A stretch of DNA of 64,000 nt, taken from assembly GCA_949126835.1 (NCBI GenBank), contig OX421494.1, positions 2,277,201 through 2,341,200 of the forward strand. Reading direction: 5' to 3'. Positions 21,781-31,285 of the stretch are shown piece after piece. Position 1 is the first letter of the stretch, and every line of letters starts with the position of its first letter. The notes under the pieces are model-generated. The model ran no database searches and had not been told where the DNA came from. It saw only the letters and a list, made by a program, of their open reading frames with translations. A program made the position numbers and the translations under genes. The stretch comes from Anisus vortex (lineage: Eukaryota > Mollusca > Gastropoda > Planorbidae).

Positions 21781-23640
21781 CGCTCATCCGCGGTCCGAGT
21801 CTAGTCTTGCATTTTTATTAATGTTTTAAATGATGTTAAGTTACTGGTTTTCCAGGTTTGTTCAGACAACTCCTCCCGTCTCTCAGCCATTCTCATTGCC
21901 TCGCACAGTTTTGTACCTGTCCATTCCCTGATATTATCTTCCCAACATTTCTTTGGTCTTCCTCTTTCTGCCTCCTCTGGTGATACCCTGCAGGATGGTC
22001 TTTGCAAGACCGTTGGTTCTGGTGACGTGGCCATACCATTCCAGTTTTCTTTTCTTGGCTGTAGCCAGCAGGTTTTCATACTTTCCAATTTCCTGTTGTA
22101 TTCTTTTTCTTACCTGTTTGTTGGTGATATGGTCTTTGTAACAGATACAGAGCAAGGTCCTAAAGCATCTCATTTCCATGGCGTTTATCTTATTTTCCAG
22201 CTCCGCTGTTAGTGTCCTTGACTCGCAAGCATATTTAAGAAAATGGAGAGGACCAATGAGCGCATCAGCCTGATTTTGGTGCTGAGGGCTAAGTTCTTGT
22301 CTTTCCATATTGTCTTGAGCCTCTTTAGTGATGCTGTTGTCTGGGCAATCCTGGACATTACTTCTGGTTTGGAACCCTCTTCGGATACAATAGCTCCTAG
22401 GTACTTGAAGCTGCTAACTGTTTCCAAACTCTGCCCACCAATCTTGATCTGCGTGGTGATGCCGCTGATGTTACAAGTCATTAATTTTTTTTTTTCGGCA
22501 CTGATTTTCATGTCATAGTATGCGGAAATTTTGTCCAGTGGCTCCACTAGATTGGCTAATTCCTCCTCACTCCCGGCGAGTCCATCTATATCATCTGCGA
22601 ATCGAAGGTTGGTGATCCTTCTGCCATTTATGCTGATTGTCCCTTCATGATCTTCTAGTGCATCTGACATGATTCTCTCCAGGAAGATGTTGAACAGTGT
22701 TGGCGAAAGCAAGCATCCTTGTCGTTCTCCAACGGTCGTCCTAAACCAATCTCCAATGTTGTTGCTGAAGAAGACTGCACTGGTGGCCCTGTCATAGAGG
22801 CTACGTATCAGCATTGTCAGGTTGTCATTAATGTTGTAATGTTTCATGGCAATGATTCTTTCAGCAAAAGGTCTGAGTCGGCTTAAAAATTATTTTGAGC
22901 ATTACCTTGCTTGGGTGGCTTATTAGGCTGATGGTGCGGTAGTTCTGGCATTGCTGAAGGTTGCCTTTCTTGGGGAGGGTGATGATGAGCGACTGGGTCC
23001 ATGGTTTAGGCCAGTCTCCAGTTATCATATTTTATTGCAAATGTTCAATAAGACATTTACCATGGCTTCCCCTCCTGCTTTCACCAACTCAGCAGGGATG
23101 TTATCCACTCCTGCAGCTTTTCCTCTTTGAAGTGCTCGGACTGCTGCTTCCACTTCTGTACGGAGGATAGGGTAATTGTCATTGTCTGTGGCTGGAGGGA
23201 CGTTTAGTATATCTGGATCTATAGTATAGTGATATTGTCATTATACAGTTCCGAGCAGTACTCAGTCCATCTTTTTAAGATATCTGGTTCCTCAGTCAGG
23301 TTTCTACCATCCTTATCCTGTATGGTGGTGGTGCGCCCGTGCTTAGTGGTGGTTAGTTCTTTTACTAATTGGTATGCTTTTTTGCTATTGTTCTTCCTTA
23401 AACAGTTTTCAATGTCGTTGCACCGTTCTTCAATCCAGTTTTTCTTTGCCCTTTTCATACCTTTCCTAATTGTCTGGTTTATTGTTCTGTATTTATTGGC
23501 TTCTTCCTGGTCTTTTGTCTTTGTTTTCTTTAGTGGGCGACGCTCGTCACACAGCTCCAGGATGTTTGGTGTTATCCATGCTTTCTTGGCCGGTCTATGT
23601 TTGCCAAGAATCTCTTGAGCTGTGTCGGTCACCACTGTGG
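21741..23640 (-). mobile_element. LINE-1: decayed non-LTR retrotransposon, 5'-truncated
   Basis: Minus-strand remains of a LINE ORF2. The N-terminal piece is 23635-23219 (linker before the RT; ends in the RW..YC..LYN motif). An RT segment at about 23040-22880 has WP.PW.QSLIITLPKKGN. The RT core at 22847-22209 has the QGCLLSPTLFNIFLE and RFADDIDGL motifs. The C-terminal region runs from 22308 to 21801 (ACES, WYGHVTR, ILQG, WEDNIREWTG). There is a frameshift near 22230, another near 21960, and a frame break before 22848. The stretch that should carry the first RT catalytic Asp (motif A, D..KAFD) is absent. The 3' UTR ends with a hairpin-like tail (21741-21780) and a TGTATAA-type simple repeat. 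It is dead in cis. Confidence 0.85.
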
Positions 23641-24115
23641 CGAAAAGTTATAGTTATAGTTATTCTATAATTATATCTAGTCATATAGTAGGCTTTGGAC
23701 CACTTTGGTGTATAGTATAGGCTCATATGATGGTCATATCAACTCATATGCCGTATGATATGCCATATCATTTTTTTCATGCCATATGCAAAGCCTGGCT
23801 GCATAGCCCAAAGTCATAGGTCAGGGGCATAGGATAGGCCATAGCATAGCCATAGGGCCCATAGGATAGGCCTACTGCCCCTATAATAAGGCTATAAGTT
23901 ACTATAAGTGGTATAAGTAAGGGTCATACTTACTACTGTGCCCACTGTGTGACAGCCAGACATTTCATAAGTCATTAGACTCATTAGACTCCGTCAGACT
24001 GAGGACGGAGTGCATTCATTGCTGCATCCCATGCCCATACATATTTAACATATTAACATTGATTGAATCATCAGAATTCAGATATGAGTGATCCTGTTAC
24101 ATTCACTCTGTATCT
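23641..24115. other. No gene; CATATG/CATAGG-rich low-complexity stretch
   Basis: Repeated short words (CATATG, CATAGG, ATAGGCC) without period. No open frame or conserved element was recognised. Confidence 0.5.
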
Positions 24116-24120
24116 TATTA

Positions 24121-24232
24121 TAAGAAGATCCTATAAAGAATATTATTGCGTCCTACGCTCATCCGTGGTCCGAGTCTAAGTCAAGTCTTGCATTTTTATT
24201 AATGTTTTAAAATTAAATGATGCTATCTTCAA
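24121..24232 (-). mobile_element. Solo LINE 3' end (LINE-1 family)
   Basis: Contains ATTATTGCGTCCTACGCTCA, CGTGGTCCGAGTCTA, CTTGCATTTTTATTAATG. This matches the LINE-1 3' UTR and is truncated after about 110 bp. Confidence 0.7.
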
Positions 24233-24479
24233 ACCCTTGACCGTAGTGATAGTTGGGAGGAGCGAATGGACACCTCAGCAGTCATTTTTTTCCATTTTTG
24301 CCTCTCTTGAGCAGCTGTCAATAGTTAATAGGTAGGTCAGTCAACTGCAGCCCTGTCTAATCTTTTAATTTCTTATATTGTCGATAAGTCGAACCAGCAT
24401 TTCCGCTGATGGCCTCTCGTGTTCTCACCCGCCACCTTTATTATAATACTCTGCTAACCGGGATACCTGACAATTAATT

Positions 24480-25003
24480 CGGAAAATTACAGCATATTTA
24501 AAACAGTGCCTTCCAGCTGGTCCTGGGCAGGTCTAAGCACGATTATGCAACAGTTCTCCCATGTCAGCTCCATTGGATCCCTGTGTGAATCAGAATTGAA
24601 TACAAAGTGGCGATACTTTGCCATCAGTGCCTACATAATAATGAGATACTGTCTTATCTCAAGGAACTAATCAAACCCTGTATTCTGCAAAGATCACCCC
24701 ATTGTGTTTTTTACCCTTTGCTTCTGGAGGTGCCTTGTTTCTCCTTGACGACCCTTGAATTTCTGTACATCTGGCCCGAAAGTTTGGAATCTGCACTTCT
24801 ACTCATCCAGCTCATGCAGACAAGTTCTATCATTACTTTTAAAAAGAACTTAAAAAAGCAATATTTTGAGATTTACCTTTGTTAAACATATTTTTAGACC
24901 CTACTGTTTTACAGTTATATTAATTCAGTAAATACTAGATCTACATTTATTTGCTCGGTATTATGTTATATCATAAAGTTTTGAGATCTGTATCCGTTGA
25001 TGT
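24480..25003 (+). mobile_element. LINE-3: C-terminal remnant of an older non-LTR element, split by LINE-2
   Basis: The plus strand reads as the C-terminus of a LINE RT: NSAFQLVLGRSKHDYATVL, then LHWIPV, an in-frame TGA, IRIEYKVAILCHQCLH, YLKELI and a final FKKNLKKQYFEIYLC before the stop at 24885. Such HW.PV.RI.YK and SFKK.LK blocks are typical of jockey/CR1-like elements. The 3' UTR continues to 25003 and is then duplicated at 27735-27880 on the far side of LINE-2. Confidence 0.75.
24858..25003. repeat. 146-bp target-site duplication, copy 1
   Basis: Identical, base for base as read here, to 27735-27880. The two copies bracket LINE-2 exactly (offset 2877). The preceding bases differ (poly-A here, CTACTCTT there), as do the following ones. 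Confidence 0.95.
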
Positions 25004-27734
25004 CTCGTCGGCATCCGTCCGTCTCCAAGAGACGATGGTGTAGCTTCACGGCAAAGGTGACCAGCTGCACCGCCGAGAATGGCTGTGGAGGCCAACTCGG
25101 GAGTGGCAATCCCTGCCGCACTTCAGGCATTTGAAGGTGGATGGCTGTTGTAAAGGAACCTTCCGCCTCGCTCTTTTCTGGATGGCAGCTTCCATGCGCC
25201 CAGTTTCTGCGCGGGATGTGCCAAGCCTGACTGCGAGCCTCCAGGTTGGTCGGTCAGAAGCTTGGCATTCCCATGTGTCAAGGTCAATTGAGCTCTCGTT
25301 CAGGTCTCTTTTGCAAAGGTCCTTGAATCGCAGTTTTGGGCGCCCTATCTTCCGGTGGCCTTCGACCAGTTCTCCATAGAGGAGGTCTTTAGGAATGCGA
25401 CCTGCATTCATCCTTTTCACATGGCCGAGCCACCTGAGGCGTTTCTCACTGAGCACAGCGTGAAGGCTGCTCATGTTGGCTCTCCCCAGCACCTCTGTGT
25501 TGGAGACCCTATCCTGCCACTTGATCTGCAGTATTCTCCGTAGGCACCTCATATGGAAGCTGTTGAGTTTCTTCTCGTGCCTCGCGTAGGTGGTCCATGA
25601 CTCACAGCCATACAGGAGAGTGCTGAGTACGCAGGCGTGGTAGACGCGCAGTCTGGTCCTCTCGGTGAGGCTGGAATTGTCCCACACTCGCTGTTTTAGT
25701 TGGGCCATGACTGTGGCTGCCCTGGCGATCCTGCTGTTGATCTCCAAGTCGATGGACTGTGAACTCGAGATAATGGACCCGAGGTATGTGAAGCTCTCGA
25801 CAACCTCCAAGGTGTGTCCATCGATGACGATGTTTGGAGGGGTCTCCGTGCCCTGAGCCATGACGTTAGTCTTTTTCAGGCTTACAGTCAGGCCGAACTC
25901 CTTGCATGCATGAGAAAAGCAAGTGACGAGCTGCTGGACTCCGTCTTCGGTGTGTGATGTCAAGGCTGCATCATCAGCGAAGAGCATCTCTCGAATGAGG
26001 ACCTTTTTAACTTTGGTCTTGGCACGAAGACGCGCTATGTTGTAGAGCTTGCCATCAGACCTGGTGTGAATGAAAACACCCTCGCTGCAGTCCTTGAAGG
26101 CGTGTTGGAGGAGCATGGAGAAAAAGATGCCGAAGAGTGTAGGCGCGAGGACGCAGCCCTGCTTTACTCCGCTGCTGACTGGGAATTCCTTGGAGGATGC
26201 GCCATTGTAGCAGACAGTGCTGTGCATGTTGTCGTGGAAGGACCTGACCACCGCAAGCAGGTGTGGGGGACATCCGATCTTCTGCAGCAAGCTGAATAGT
26301 CCGCCTCGGCTGACCAGATCAAATGCCTTTGTGAGGTCGATGAAGGCTATATAGAGTGGCATCTGCTGTTCCTGACACTTCTACTGGAGCTGGCGTAGTG
26401 AGAAGATCATGTCAGCCGTTGATCGACCAGCCCTGAAGCCACACTGTGACTCTGGGTAGATGCGTGAAGCGAGGGTCTGCAGGCGGTTAAGGATGACGCG
26501 GGCGTACGCTTTACCAACGATACTGAGGAGGGAGATGCCCCGATAGTTGTTACAGTCACTCCTGTCACCTTTGTTTTTGTACAAAGTGATGATGTTAGCG
26601 TCTCTCATATCTTGTGGAATGTAACCCTGTTCCCAGCAAAGGCATAGGAGGTCGTGAAGTTGCTGTAGCAGGGCTGGTTTCCCGCACTTTAGTACTTCTG
26701 GTGGGGTTCCGTCGCTCCCAGGTGCTTTACCGGCGAGACAGTCGATGGCCTTGCTGAGCTCATCCAAAGTGGGTGGAGTGTCAAGCTCCTCCATGACCGG
26801 CAGGTCTGATATCGCTCTGAGAGCGGAGTCTGTTACAGTGTTCTGCGTTGCGTACAGTTCGAGGTAATGCTCTACCCACCTCTGCATCTGCCTTTCCGGA
26901 TCGGTGATAACCTCGCCTGTTTTGGACTTGAGGGGGGCTGTCTTAGAGGGGGTTGGACCTATTGCCTTCTTGATGCCCTCGTACATCCCTCTTGCGTTGC
27001 CTGTATCGGCAGCTGTCTGAATGCTGTCACAGATATTCAGCCAGTAGGTGTTGGCACAATGACGGGCAGTCTGCTGGGCTTTGCTCCTGGCAGTCCGTAG
27101 AGCTTGTAGTGTACTGGGGCTAGGCTTAGCCTTGTAGGCCAGAAGGGCTTTCCTCTTAGCCTCTGTCACGGGTTCCATTTCCTCCCAATGGGCCTCGTAC
27201 CAGTCAGCATTCTTCCGCTCTTTCTTCCCGTAAACAGTGATGGCTGCGTTGTACATGGCGTCGCGGAGGCGTGGCCACTTGGAGTTGATGGTGTCATCAG
27301 CTGTTTCCACTTTGAGGGCGCCGTCGAGTATGCTAATGAGCTGTTGGGTTTTCTCGGGGTTTCTGACACAGCTGGTGTTGATGCGTGGGCGGCCCTTCTT
27401 CTTTGAGTGGTGCAACTTCTTCGGCGTTAGGCGCACCTTGCTCGCCACGAGGGCGTGGTCCGTGTCGCAGTCTGCACTATGGTAACTACGTGTGAGGAGA
27501 ACGCTGCCAATGTCCGCTCTTCTAGTTAGGACAAGATCAAGTTGATGCCAGTGGCGAGAGCGAGGGTGTCTCCACGACACCTGGTGTATTTCTTTGCACT
27601 TGAAGTAGGTGTTGGTCACGCACAGACCGTGATGGCACGAGAGCTCAAGCAGTCTCTGACCATTTTCATTTATATTTCCCCTTCCAAAGTTTCCGAGGCA
27701 TGTGGGCCAGGCTTTCTGGTCAGCTCCTACTCTT
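25004..27734 (-). mobile_element. LINE-2: young, 5'-truncated non-LTR retrotransposon
   Basis: A 2.73-kb minus-strand insertion flanked by the 146-bp duplication. The 5' end is truncated inside the endonuclease domain. The 3' UTR (25045-25004) contains a hairpin, CGTCTC-TTG-GAGACG, followed by GGACGGATGCCGACGAG. It sits inside the 3' UTR of LINE-3. Confidence 0.95.
25046..27734 (-). pseudogene. LINE-2 ORF2: partial endonuclease, reverse transcriptase, C-terminal zinc finger; one stop codon
   Basis: One open frame apart from a TAG at 26383-26381; both halves are in the same frame (27734-26384 and 26380-25046). The first half carries the C-terminal part of an APE-like endonuclease (RHWHQLDLVLTRR, SADCDTDHALV), then RT motifs (GKAPGSDGTPPEVLK, ITLYKNKGDRSDCNNYRGIS, SQCGFRAGRSTADMIFSLRQ). 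The second half has RT motif A (IAFIDLTKAFDLV), motif B (SGVKQGCVLAPTLF) and catalytic FADD (25981-25970). It then has YGCESW, LRWLGHVKRMN, and a terminal CLKCGRDC...H...C finger. The clade resembles RTE/Nimb-type elements but is not certain. The lost endonuclease start and the stop make this copy inactive. Confidence 0.9.
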
Positions 27735-27880
27735 GCAATATTTTGAGATTTACCTTTGTTAAACATATTTTTAGACCCTACTGTTTTACAGTTATATTAA
27801 TTCAGTAAATACTAGATCTACATTTATTTGCTCGGTATTATGTTATATCATAAAGTTTTGAGATCTGTATCCGTTGATGT
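27735..27880. repeat. 146-bp target-site duplication, copy 2
   Basis: Second copy of the LINE-3 3' end. It starts in GCAATATTTTGAGATTTACC and ends in CCGTTGATGT. Its first bases run into LINE-2 and extend that element's open frame by about ten codons, which are not part of the element. Confidence 0.95.
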
Positions 27881-28225
27881 ATACTTATCATATTGATATA
27901 TATAAATCTCAATAGGCGTATCTGGGTATGTAGCCTATGTATGTGGGTATATTAGGTATATATATATGTGTGTGTGTGTACATACTGTATAATTTTTTAA
28001 TACTGGACAGAATGATGTGAAACTTGCTACAAATATTCTTTGCGTTACTGCGGTGAACACTGTCAAAGTTAAACTTCTTTTTTATGACCACAGTGGTCAG
28101 TTCGGTCAAAATTTGGGAATAAAAAGAAATTTTTTGTTTCACATTGAAATTCCCGGTCCAACTTTAAATGATTCGTCGATCGCGCACAAAATACCAAGAA
28201 AAAAATTAAGCGCCAAAACTATTTA
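27881..28225. other. No gene; simple-sequence stretch then unique DNA
   Basis: Begins with TATATA/TGTGTG low complexity (27890-27985), followed by unremarkable AT-rich sequence. It may contain the rest of the LINE-3 flank. Confidence 0.4.
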
Positions 28226-28227
28226 AA

Positions 28228-28246
28228 TGACGTCATGACACAGGAA
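28228..28246 (+). promoter_or_regulatory. CRE palindrome and ETS-like site, candidate KTI12 promoter
   Basis: A perfect TGACGTCA (28228-28235) is followed four bases later by CAGGAAG (ETS-like). It lies about 690 bp before the KTI12 start codon. No TATA box was seen. Assignment to KTI12 is by position only. Confidence 0.45.
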
Positions 28247-28285
28247 GGGAAACAAATTTATTCGCTTTCAATTTACCGTACTTTA

Positions 28286-28455
28286 TTTGTAGCAGGCAAG
28301 GTTTTGTCGTATGCAACTTAAATTAACTTTGTAGAGGGCAATTTCAATGTTTGCGAATGAATTTTATGAATTTAAATTCGAGTTGTAGGCATCGTATAAA
28401 CTTTGTAGCGGGCAAATGTTTAAATTGCTGTATAACGTTGTAGCAGGCAATCTCA
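28286..28455 (+). repeat. Dispersed motif TTTGTAGCRGGCAA upstream of KTI12
   Basis: Five related copies: TTTGTAGCAGGCAAGG (28287), TTTGTAGAGGGCAATTT (28329), TTGTAGGCATCG (28383), TTTGTAGCGGGCAAATG (28402) and TTGTAGCAGGCAATC (28438). The spacer sequence between them is unrelated, so this is not a simple tandem array. Confidence 0.6.
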
Positions 28456-28599
28456 TTATAACTGCATGGGTAGTTACAGTGTATTTGAAAATTATTTCAG
28501 CCAGTTCGGAGAACTGAGCATCTTCTACGCTAGTTTATTCTAAAGGATTATATCTATGTTCTTGCATAAAAAAATGACTCTTGGAATTTTTTTGTTGCT

Positions 28600-28670
28600 T
28601 AATGTCAAATGCGCTCTGAGCTTACATTATGTTTTTTGGCAGCGTTATATGTTATTATTATTATTGTATA
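28600..28670 (+). mobile_element. LINE/SINE 3' tail fragment
   Basis: GCGCTCTGAGCTTACATTATG, then GGCAGCGTTATATGTTATTA and repeated TTATTATT. A similar tail occurs at 50255-50325 and, less closely, 48280-48345. Confidence 0.5.
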
Positions 28671-28927
28671 GTAATAGTCATAGTTTAAAATTTGTGTAAA
28701 GTTTGAGGTCAATTTATGTTCAATAATCTAGCTTGTTCTCAGTGTAGATTTGAACCAGAATATAAACTAGAAAATAGCTCAGTATTGTTTATAAACTTTA
28801 AAATCAAATCAAGAACAACTCTACTCTAGTCTAGTATAATTGTATACTGTTATTATATACTGTTATTTTTAAAAGCAATTTACATTTTATTTCAGATTAT
28901 ATTGTGAAGTAAAACATACTGTAAAAT

Positions 28928-29761
28928 ATGCCCTTGGTCATTATGTGTGGATTTCCTGCTAGTGGAAAAACTACACGATGTCAAGAACTGTGTGAATATC
29001 TCAGAACTCAGCATCCAACAAAGAAAGTCCACATTGTTTCAGATGATCACGAAGGTCTAAGTAAAGTAGATGTCTATAGAAGTTCTCACAAGGAAAGGGA
29101 AATAAGAGGAAATTTGAAATCTTCTGTTCAGCGGTTGCTAGGCAAGGAAGATGTAGTTATACTGGACTCACTGAACTATATAAAAGGATTTCGCTATGAA
29201 CTCTATTGTCTGGCTAAGTCCAGCAGGACAACTCATTGCGTTATATATTGTATAACTGATGCGGACACATCAATGCTGTGGAATAGCTTCAAAGCAGAAA
29301 GTGACCGCTATCCTGATGACCTTATTGAAGAGCTCATCATGAGGTTTGAATGTCCGTCGTCTAGCAACAGATGGGACAAGCCTTTGTTCTCTGTCATAAA
29401 AGACAGCCCCCTGGACATGAAGAGCATTAGCAGCATGCTGTTTGAACAAAAAGCACCTCCACCGAACCAGTCAACTCAGACACAGCCACTGTCAGCCACA
29501 AACTTTCTTTACGAGCTGGACCAGATAACGCAGGACATTGTGATGACAATAACTACTGCACAAAAGACTCTTTGTCCAGGAGATAAAATTAAAGTCAAGG
29601 ACTCTAAAGAAGAAATAATGTTCACTAGATCCTTCCCCATGGCAGAGCTGCAGCGACATAGACGGCAGTTTATTTCATATACAAAAATGCATCCAGTTGA
29701 AGATATTGGAAAGGTGTGTACATTATTTGTACAATATTTAAATAAATCATTACAAAATTAA
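28928..29761 (+). CDS. KTI12: KTI12, Elongator-associated P-loop ATPase, 277 aa
   Basis: Single uninterrupted frame. The start MPLVIMCGFPASGKTT is the canonical family start with a P-loop (GFPASGKT, residues 8-15). A Walker B-like VVILD (76-80) runs into the family signature DSLNYIKGFRYELYC (80-94). Further hallmarks are MRFECP, NRWDKPLF (147-154), APPPNQSTQTQPL and the C-terminal RRQFISYTKMHP. KTI12 binds tRNA and regulates Elongator, which makes the cm5/mcm5 modification of wobble uridine 34. It is shorter than human KTI12 (about 354 aa) because the poorly conserved linker between the P-loop and C-terminal domains is short. A pyrimidine-rich acceptor (TTTTATTTCAG, ending 28895) 32 nt before the ATG suggests a 5' UTR intron. 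The human gene also has one coding exon. Confidence 0.95.
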   Translation: MPLVIMCGFPASGKTTRCQELCEYLRTQHPTKKVHIVSDDHEGLSKVDVYRSSHKEREIRGNLKSSVQRLLGKEDVVILDSLNYIKGFRYELYCLAKSSRTTHCVIYCITDADTSMLWNSFKAESDRYPDDLIEELIMRFECPSSSNRWDKPLFSVIKDSPLDMKSISSMLFEQKAPPPNQSTQTQPLSATNFLYELDQITQDIVMTITTAQKTLCPGDKIKVKDSKEEIMFTRSFPMAELQRHRRQFISYTKMHPVEDIGKVCTLFVQYLNKSLQN

Positions 29762-29864
29762 AGATGTATGTTTTTACAAAAATATTTACTTTTTTTTTAT
29801 TACAGAGCATTGCTATTAACTTAGAAAAGATATAAAAACTATCTAAAATAATATACGGTATATG

Positions 29865-29870
29865 AATAAA
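29865..29870 (+). terminator. KTI12: Probable poly(A) signal of KTI12
   Basis: AATAAA about 105 nt after the KTI12 stop codon, the first good match downstream. Confidence 0.5.
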
Positions 29871-31285
29871 TTGCTTTTCCTTATGTGTTATATTATGGGA
29901 AATGAAATTGTAAAAAAAATTGTTTACCAGTTCTTAAATTTAAACAAAGTTTCTATTTGCATGGGTGAAAGTGAAAGAAAAGAAAAAGCTTCAAACAAAA
30001 TACATTGGTGATAAAAAGCTCTATCCAACTAGAACTCTGTATTTAGAAACCTCAACTTATCATTCTTGGGGAACAGTATATGAAAATGAATGAAATATCC
30101 CTGTATGTTTTGATCAAACACTTATTACTTAAAACTTGTTTACATTTGCTCATTTCAAATGATAAGGTTGTATTCATAAATTTAGATAAAAAATGTTTTA
30201 ACAGGTTGTGCTTGTGATAATTAACCTTTCTTTTAGTTAACTACATTTAGTAAACAGTTTAGCTTATCCAGTTAACAAAATTTGCCAAGGAACTAAAATG
30301 GTGTCTCCATAAAAATATCATTCATCGGTACTTTCTTTTGGGGGGAGGGGGGGGGCGAAGTGGTATATCACCACTCACCTGGCCTGCTGGAGGGAGGTCC
30401 CAGTAGTCTAAATCTTGGTATAGGCTAGCATTTTGTACCAGGTCCAGATGGTGTCCCTGAGTCTACCTATTTGTGATGGATACCTGACATTGGTTGGGTA
30501 AAACAGTAAAAGTAATCACAATTCTGTCCTATGCTTTGGAAACAAGTAAATACTGCTTCTATGATCCAGTAGATCAAATTATCTGACACTGACACTTTAA
30601 TTTTTTGCATAAGAAAGCAGATTGAGCTTCACAGGGATTGCATGATAAATGTATAGATTTCATGTAGCAGGTATAATAAATTGATATACTGGACAATTCT
30701 GCTAATGTTTTCCAGGTGGGTGAAACACACGTTTTCTAAGTACAGTACCTATTCATTGAATTAGCTTATGGTATTATAGATGTAAAATGGGATGGAGAAA
30801 TATACGGTAGGTACATATTCATATCAGTGATTATCAGTAGGTACATATTCATATCAACTTGTACTAAAGATGTGATTATTAGACCTATAGACATGGGGCT
30901 ACCTGCAGAAATGTTTTCATTGAAAATTGTGAGTACTTAAAAGAAATGTTGGTCACCTCTTGGTTTAGACACAACTGGATTTGGGGGGGGGGGGAGAAGA
31001 TGTGCTCCCACCTGAAGCCTTGATCCATACCTTTTTAAATCTAAAAAAAATTGTACCCATAACGTGTACCAAATGCCCAAGCTGTTGTTACCCCCCCCCC
31101 CCCCCTAAAAAGGCACTCCTGCCCATATCTCCTGCAGGATACAGTATGCATCACTACAAGCCAGACCACACAAAATGAATGTGCTAACTGGTTAAGCATA
31201 AGCTGGAACATTAAAGCAAATATTTAACAAATTACACAAGTTAAAACAAGAAAAAACATTTGATCAAATAAAACAAATCTATATA
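29871..31285. other. Intergenic; one old SINE-B-like copy and homopolymer runs
   Basis: 30350-30600 resembles a diverged plus-strand SINE B (GGTCCAGATGG, CTGAGTCTACC, GGATACCTGACATTGGTTGG, AAATACTGCTTC). Runs of G (30338-30356, 30982-30993) and C (31091-31104) occur. No gene was seen. Confidence 0.45.

Noticed and set aside
21741..23640. LINE-1 as a functional reverse transcriptase gene
   Set aside because: At least two frameshifts, and the RT motif A region is missing.
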